Assembly: GCA_964542425.1 (NCBI GenBank)
Contig: CAZIUB010000102.1
Span: 1-17,660, forward strand
Length of the DNA: 17,660 nt
DNA from: Dongia_A sp964542425
GTDB taxonomy: Bacteria > Pseudomonadota > Alphaproteobacteria > Dongiales > Dongiaceae
Direction: 5' to 3'
Position 1 is the first letter of the stretch. Each line of letters starts with the position of its first letter. This document shows, in pieces, positions 14,008-17,660 of the stretch. The translations under genes were made by a program, and so were the position numbers. A model generated the notes under the pieces. The model had not been told where the DNA came from. It worked only from the letters and a program-made list of their open reading frames with translations, and did no database searches.

Positions 14008-14110
14008 GCGTGATACCCGAAACGCGTCCGTGCTTCCGCGAAAGTTGGGCCCCATGTTACCAAATAGAGAGTACCCGCCGGAGCGTACTGGCGAGCGAGA
14101 TCGCTGAGTC
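13990..14110. repeat. Dispersed intergenic repeat, copy 2
   Basis: Homologous to 2390-2512. Hairpin arms CCAACTTTCG (13993-14002) and CGAAAGTTGG (14039-14048) are perfectly complementary here. The second hairpin (CGCC at 14076-14079 with GGCG at 14090-14093) is weaker than in copy 1. The most conserved part between copies is TGCTTCC.CGAAAGT.GGGCC.CATGTT.CCAAAT. The copy begins inside the coding end of the CoA-binding gene. Confidence 0.7.
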
Positions 14111-14206
14111 GGACATCCGCGACGGCGGGTACGAGGGTGAATCGGAAAGTTTGCCGACACCTTCGCGCCTTTGCTAGGATGGCCGCGACAACACCGGGGG
14201 AAGTCG

Positions 14207-14464
14207 ATGGCGCGAAGCCCAGGGTTGGAGACGCTCGAAGCCAAACCGACCGAGGCGCAATTGGCTTGGCTGTCGCGCGGCTTGGCCCAATCGGGTGGCA
14301 AGCTGCCGCTGTTCGACCAATGGGGCCAGCGGGTGCACGAAGGCATGGTCAGGGCCTGCATCGCCCGTGGCTGGGCGGAACCCTGGTTCAGCAACCCATT
14401 GAAGCCCGACTGGCTGGTCTGCAAGTTGACCGAGGACGGCAGATCGCTGCTGTCCCGGGAATGA
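14207..14464 (+). CDS. Small conserved-type hypothetical protein, 85 residues
   Basis: I do not recognise a named family. The 85-residue product starts at the ATG at 14207, with GGGGGA seven bases upstream; an in-frame ATG at 14171 lacks such a site. It is soluble with no signal or membrane segment. The pattern of helices (AQLAWLSRGL, VHEGMVRACIARGW) followed by a strand pair (WLVCKLTEDGRSLL) resembles a small winged-helix-like fold, where the final LTEDGR looks like the wing of some marR/padR-type domains. Codon use matches the neighbours, so it is probably real. The promoter may lie in or after the dispersed repeat. Confidence 0.65.
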   Translation: MARSPGLETLEAKPTEAQLAWLSRGLAQSGGKLPLFDQWGQRVHEGMVRACIARGWAEPWFSNPLKPDWLVCKLTEDGRSLLSRE

Positions 14465-14468
14465 TTTC

Positions 14469-14582
14469 ATGCAATCCGACGCACATGGGCCGGAGCGCCA
14501 TATCGAAAAGTCAACACCGGCCTTGGTGCTCGACCCGTCGCGGCCAAAGTTCAATCGCATCCGAATCGGGCGCTCGCGTTGA
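14469..14582 (+). CDS. Doubtful 37-residue ORF
   Basis: An ATG at 14469, four bases after the previous stop, opens a 37-codon frame ending in TGA at 14580-14582. The product is polar and basic at its end (RIRIGRSR). A weak GGGA lies nine bases upstream. It fills part of the 174-base gap before the glycosyltransferase gene, but nothing beyond position supports translation. Confidence 0.15.
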   Translation: MQSDAHGPERHIEKSTPALVLDPSRPKFNRIRIGRSR

Positions 14583-14638
14583 CCGACGAACCTAACGGTC
14601 GAGGCCCGGCCTCCATAGCCAAGCCGAGGCGAGTAGTG

Positions 14639-15841
14639 ATGGAAGGTTTCTTGGCGCCGCCATCCGCTCCAAGGGTCGAACGGATAGAGGCGCTGATTAG
14701 ATCAGGCGATTTCACGGCAGCAATCTCCGCCGCCCAGGAATTGATCGCCGCCAATGCGGAAAGCAGCGCGAACTGGCGGCTCTTGCATCTTGCCCTGATG
14801 GGGCAAAGAAAATTCGATCTGGCCCAGGCGGCAATCGAAGAAGCCGTCCGACGCAAGCCAAACAATAAGTACTACAGGAAATTGCTCGCGGTTTGCCTGA
14901 AAGAGAACGGCAAGTTCGATGCCGCTTTGGCGCTGGTGGACGAGCTCCTTGATGGGAGCACATGGGATACCGCGCTGTTCGACGTTCTCAAGGTTTGCCA
15001 CTTTCGGCTAGGCAATGTTGCTCGGGCGATCGAGGCTGGCGACAAGAGGCTGCGGTTGCTTGATCAAAGGTTTGCCGCCGTTCAATCCGCTGAATTCGTC
15101 CCCGCGTTTGCGCATCGAGACGGCAAGCGGATCGTATCGTTTTGCTTGTGGGGCAAGTTACCTCAATACTGCGTCGGCGCCATGGTGAACGCGCGACTTG
15201 TAAAATCGCTGCTCCCCGACTGGACAGCCAGATTCTATCTGGCGGATGATGTTCCTGACTGCGTGGTCCAGGATTTGAAGTCCACCGGTGCCGAGATCGT
15301 TCTCGAGCGCGAAATCCCCGCGGGAATCCCAAGATATATGTGGCGGTTCCTGGCGATCGACGATCCCTCTGTCGCCCGGTTTTTATGCCGGGACTGCGAT
15401 GCTCGAATTTCGGCGAAGGAAGTCGCCGCAATCGAGGATTGGATGGCGAGCGGCATCGCGTTTCATGTCATGCGCGACCACGTCTTTCACTGCGACCTCA
15501 TTCTCGCGGGTCTGTGGGGCGGGATTGCCGACCGGCAGTTGATGATGGAGAAACGGATAAAGACGTTTCGATCCCGGCATGGTGACGACCACCGTTACGG
15601 TGTCGACCAGTCGTTCCTGGCTTGGGAAATATGGCCGTTGATTCGGGGATCCGTCCTGAGCCACGACAGTTACTATCAATTGGGCAGGACCCGACCATTT
15701 CCGGTCGGCGGAAAGGGCAATGCCAAGGACCATGTCGGCGCGCGCATCGTCTCTAACAAGACACTGAGGGAAGAAGTGCGGCGATACCAACTTCCTTGGC
15801 CGCCGGACAGCCCTCGATCAACGTTGCAAGCCACTACTTAG
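14639..15841 (+). CDS. TPR-containing protein with a predicted glycosyltransferase domain
   Basis: A 400-residue two-part protein. Residues about 10-145 are helical TPR-like repeats (ANWRLLHLALMGQRKFDLAQAAIEEAVRRKP, split over 45-75, is the clearest). Residues about 160-390 resemble a GT-A-type nucleotide-sugar transferase: IVSFCLWG near 165-172, FLCRDCDARIS with a DxD-like Asp252-Cys-Asp254, then HVMRDH (276-281) and LAGLWGG. I chose ATG 14639 with GAGGCGAG upstream; a TTG at 14579 would add 20 residues but has a poor site. No signal peptide or membrane segment is seen. Donor and acceptor are unknown; cell-surface or flagellar glycans are possible. It converges on the transglycosylase gene, their stop codons interleaving. 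Confidence 0.72.
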   Translation: MEGFLAPPSAPRVERIEALIRSGDFTAAISAAQELIAANAESSANWRLLHLALMGQRKFDLAQAAIEEAVRRKPNNKYYRKLLAVCLKENGKFDAALALVDELLDGSTWDTALFDVLKVCHFRLGNVARAIEAGDKRLRLLDQRFAAVQSAEFVPAFAHRDGKRIVSFCLWGKLPQYCVGAMVNARLVKSLLPDWTARFYLADDVPDCVVQDLKSTGAEIVLEREIPAGIPRYMWRFLAIDDPSVARFLCRDCDARISAKEVAAIEDWMASGIAFHVMRDHVFHCDLILAGLWGGIADRQLMMEKRIKTFRSRHGDDHRYGVDQSFLAWEIWPLIRGSVLSHDSYYQLGRTRPFPVGGKGNAKDHVGARIVSNKTLREEVRRYQLPWPPDSPRSTLQATT

Positions 15842-16734
15842 GCCAGCGGTTCGGCCATCAAATTGCGCTCGAACAGGCTCCCGCGCTGTCCATTGTCTTC
15901 CTTGGCGTTGCCCCTTTCGACCGGCAGCGAGGCCAGTGCCATCAGGGTAACCGGCGAAAGAACGCCGATCGGATTCTTGCCGTTACCGATCGCGCCGGGC
16001 TTGGCCTCGGCGGTCATGATCGGGGTCGCGTCATCGCCCGTGTCGCCACCGGGCCCGCCGGTTCCCTCGAGATCGTCGAACAGCGCGATGTCGGTATCCA
16101 TCCGCCGATCGAAGCGGTCATAGACCTCGCGCAGCGAACGCGCCGAGCCATCCTTTCGGTAAAAGATGGACGGGTTCGCCTGGGCCGCGCGCGAAAAGGT
16201 TCCGGCCGCGGATTTCTCGGGCGACGCATCAAACGCGCGCAGAAATTTTTGCGCGCCGTTGACGCCCAAAAAATGCGCCAAATAGAGATCGGTACCGTCG
16301 ACGGGGCGCTTCAGTTTGGCCTCGAGGGTGGCCTTGTTGTCGGCGGCGTGCTCGGCCGCCATCACCGCGGAAATTTCCGGATCGCGGCGCAGATCGAGGA
16401 TCTGTTTGCGTAAGGCCGGATCGCTGACCCGCAATCCACCGCCATCGGCGAATTTGATCTTCGCGGCCAGATCGCCCAGCCCGTGGGCCGCGCCGTGCTG
16501 GCGCATGACCGAAAGCCAAGTCTGTTCGACGAACTGATAGAGCCCCGAGGCGCTTGAAGTCTTGGCCTTCGCCAGGGGATCAAAGCTGCTTTCCTTGGCG
16601 GCCTGAGCCATCAGATAGCCAAAATCGATTCCGGTTTCGTGGCTCGCCTTCTGGATTCCGGCCAGAACCTCGCCGCTGATGTCATAGCCCCCGGCCTTCA
16701 CGCCCCCCGATAGCGGATTGATGTTGGCTACCAT
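15838..16734 (-). CDS. Lytic transglycosylase domain protein without signal peptide
   Basis: A 298-residue protein with a soluble-lytic-transglycosylase (lysozyme-like) domain at about 20-110: AQAAKESSFDP carries the probable catalytic Glu48, followed by SASGLYQFVEQTW. A second helical part includes YLAHFLGVNGAQKFL (near 151-165). The C-terminal 80 residues are Gly/Asp-rich and probably disordered. The chosen ATG at 16734 has GGGGG upstream; the frame is open to 16902, but that extension is not a leader either. These enzymes cleave peptidoglycan in the periplasm, yet no signal peptide is visible, so export by a flagellar or other non-Sec route is possible. The 3' end overlaps the glycosyltransferase gene. 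Confidence 0.8.
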   Translation of the reverse strand: MVANINPLSGGVKAGGYDISGEVLAGIQKASHETGIDFGYLMAQAAKESSFDPLAKAKTSSASGLYQFVEQTWLSVMRQHGAAHGLGDLAAKIKFADGGGLRVSDPALRKQILDLRRDPEISAVMAAEHAADNKATLEAKLKRPVDGTDLYLAHFLGVNGAQKFLRAFDASPEKSAAGTFSRAAQANPSIFYRKDGSARSLREVYDRFDRRMDTDIALFDDLEGTGGPGGDTGDDATPIMTAEAKPGAIGNGKNPIGVLSPVTLMALASLPVERGNAKEDNGQRGSLFERNLMAEPLA

Positions 16735-16909
16735 GGGCTGCCCCCAATGCTCCGATCGCCAGCGGCGAGCCCGGCAGATTCTGCCGGCCATAGTACCGAG
16801 AGAGAGCGCGAATCCCGTGATTTCGCCGTCATGGTCGCTTCTCCAAATGAACCCGGATCCGATGTCGCAATCCCCGTGCCATGGCCCCTCACCGGCCGGC
16901 ATCGCCCGA

Positions 16910-16937
16910 TTGTGCGGCCCGGATGGCAGGGTATGAT
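16910..16937 (+). promoter_or_regulatory. Possible sigma-70 promoter of the RidA gene
   Basis: TTGTGC (16910-16915) and TATGAT (16932-16937) are separated by 16 bases, and the RidA start follows 44 bases after the -10. The -10 matches the consensus at five of six positions and the -35 at three. It lies in the 247-base gap between divergent genes. Confidence 0.35.
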
Positions 16938-16981
16938 GCGGCCGATTTCAATCAACACACCCCTCGGAAAGGACGCCTCCC

Positions 16982-17335
16982 ATGAGCATCGAACGCTTTG
17001 GCGACACCAATGCCATCAGCGACATGGTGATCCACGGCAACATCGTATACTTGGCCGGGCAGGTGGCCGAGGAGCCGGTTTCGCCCTCGGTCTACGAGCA
17101 GACCAGGAACGTTCTGAAACAGATCGATGAATTGCTGGCCCAGGCCGGAACCGACAAGAGCCGCATCCTCAAGGCCAATGTCTGGCTCTCCGACATCGCC
17201 ACTTTCGGCGAGATGAACCGCGCCTGGCGCGAATGGGTGGCCAAGGGCCAAGCCCCGGCCCGCGCGACCGTTGAGGCCAGGCTCGCCGGATCGATGTGGC
17301 AGGTCGAGATCATGGTCACTGCCGCCAAGCCCTGA
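16982..17335 (+). CDS. RidA-family protein
   Basis: A 117-residue RidA/YjgF/UK114-family protein. It has VYLAGQVAE near 22-30, the YEQTRNVLKQIDELLAQAG helix, ANVWLSDIATFGEMN, the active-site arginine in PARATVEA (Arg94), and VEIMVTAA at the end. RidA proteins form trimers that hydrolyse reactive enamine/imine intermediates, chiefly from serine/threonine dehydratase. The arginine that contacts the substrate carboxylate is present, so deaminase activity is plausible, but this short version lacks parts of classic RidA and may belong to another Rid subfamily. The ATG has AAAGGA upstream. It stands alone, with IS-end-like sequence downstream. Confidence 0.87.
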   Translation: MSIERFGDTNAISDMVIHGNIVYLAGQVAEEPVSPSVYEQTRNVLKQIDELLAQAGTDKSRILKANVWLSDIATFGEMNRAWREWVAKGQAPARATVEARLAGSMWQVEIMVTAAKP

Positions 17336-17660
17336 TGATAATCGGGGCCGGCCACGGATTCCGGCACCCGACCACGCCCCCCCTCTTTGGAGCAAGTCTA
17401 AAACCGGACAAGTGATGTGCTACCAACACCGGTCAGATCATGAGCTACCGACACCTGCAACCAGGGGAATCGCTTGAAGGAATGACCTCCCAAAACCACA
17501 ACCTTCATGCCCGCGAAGCCGGGCATCCATGGCGCCGTCGGTACAGTCTTGCGGGTCGCACACCCGTTTGACCCCACCATGGACCCCCGCTTTCGCGGGG
17601 GTGACGAGAGAAATGCCGACAATGGCGCCAAAATCTCCTCGTTGGAACCGTTCAAGCGAT
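17336..17660. repeat. Non-coding right edge with REP-like hairpins
   Basis: These 325 bases hold no credible gene. Besides the tandem repeat, ATGCCCG (17507-17513) pairs with CGGGCAT (17520-17526), and CCCCCGC (17584-17590) pairs with GCGGGGG (17595-17601) around TTTC. The phrases around them (CATGCCCGCGAAGCCGGGCA and TGGACCCCCGC) are of a type widely scattered between genes in alphaproteobacteria. The second hairpin could also act in transcript termination. Confidence 0.5.
17406..17455. repeat. Tandem 25-bp repeats resembling insertion-sequence ends
   Basis: Two directly adjacent 25-base units, 17406-17430 and 17431-17455, agree at 19 of 25 positions by hand count. Both read GG.CA...-.ATG.GCTACC.ACACC on the plus strand. 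Multiple direct repeats at an end, with GCTACC and a GATCATGAGCTACC core, are typical of IS21-like termini. No transposase is seen, so this is either a remnant or the tip of an element lying beyond the window. Confidence 0.5.

Noticed and set aside
12976..14424. Very long minus-strand ORF (482 codons) across the DUF815 and CoA-binding genes
   Set aside because: The plus strand has two recognisable families with ribosome-binding sites; the minus frame has no recognisable domain and crosses gene boundaries and the repeat.
14579..14638. TTG start for the TPR-glycosyltransferase
   Set aside because: ATG at 14639 has a better ribosome-binding site, and the added residues are polar with no domain content. 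It cannot be excluded.

Overview
The window looks like a GC-rich alphaproteobacterial chromosome segment, probably Rhodospirillales-like. This rests on protein character, dense GC-rich coding, AT-rich promoter gaps and intergenic hairpin repeats of a style common in that group; the assignment is inference, as no rRNA or other marker is present. I support 16 protein genes plus one doubtful short ORF, and saw no tRNA, rRNA, CRISPR array or intact transposase.

Region 1 (151-6089) is a carnitine catabolism locus. An HSL-type esterase gene (-) diverges from a GlxA/CdhR-type AraC regulator (+). After a 382-bp gap full of inverted repeats comes a tight operon: 3-dehydrocarnitine cleavage enzyme (BKACE, cdhC), L-carnitine dehydrogenase (cdhA), a hot-dog thioesterase with a TTG start one base after cdhA, and an acyl-CoA dehydrogenase. 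A CaiD-like carnitinyl-CoA dehydratase lies nearby on the opposite strand (8253-9053). Together they suggest a route from gamma-butyrobetainyl-/crotonobetainyl-CoA or acylcarnitines through L-carnitine to acetoacetate and glycine betaine. No transporter, CoA ligase or CoA transferase is in the window.

Region 2 (6090-8252) holds an AT-rich leader, then a 546-residue acidic, cysteine-free, Gly/Asp/Asn/Pro-rich repeat protein that looks like a secreted type I/RTX-type substrate with no exporter beside it. It is followed by a long inverted repeat resembling insertion-sequence ends.

Region 3 (9054-10796) is a sulfur assimilation pair: Fe-S APS reductase (cysH) and APS kinase (cysC), preceded by an AT-rich leader and followed by a strong terminator hairpin.

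Region 4 (10827-14464) carries an SbmA/YddA-type ABC exporter, a DUF815 AAA+ ATPase, a CoA-binding protein and an 85-residue conserved-looking small protein, all on +.

Region 5 (14639-17335) has a TPR-glycosyltransferase gene convergent with, and sharing stop-codon bases with, a lytic transglycosylase that lacks a signal peptide, then a RidA-family gene. The last 325 bases carry tandem IS-end-like repeats and REP-like hairpins.

The most novel-looking items are a dispersed two-hairpin repeat of about 120 bp present twice (2390-2512 and 13990-14110), the second copy supplying the stop codon of a gene; the repeat protein; and an acyl-CoA dehydrogenase with Asp where most relatives have the catalytic Glu.
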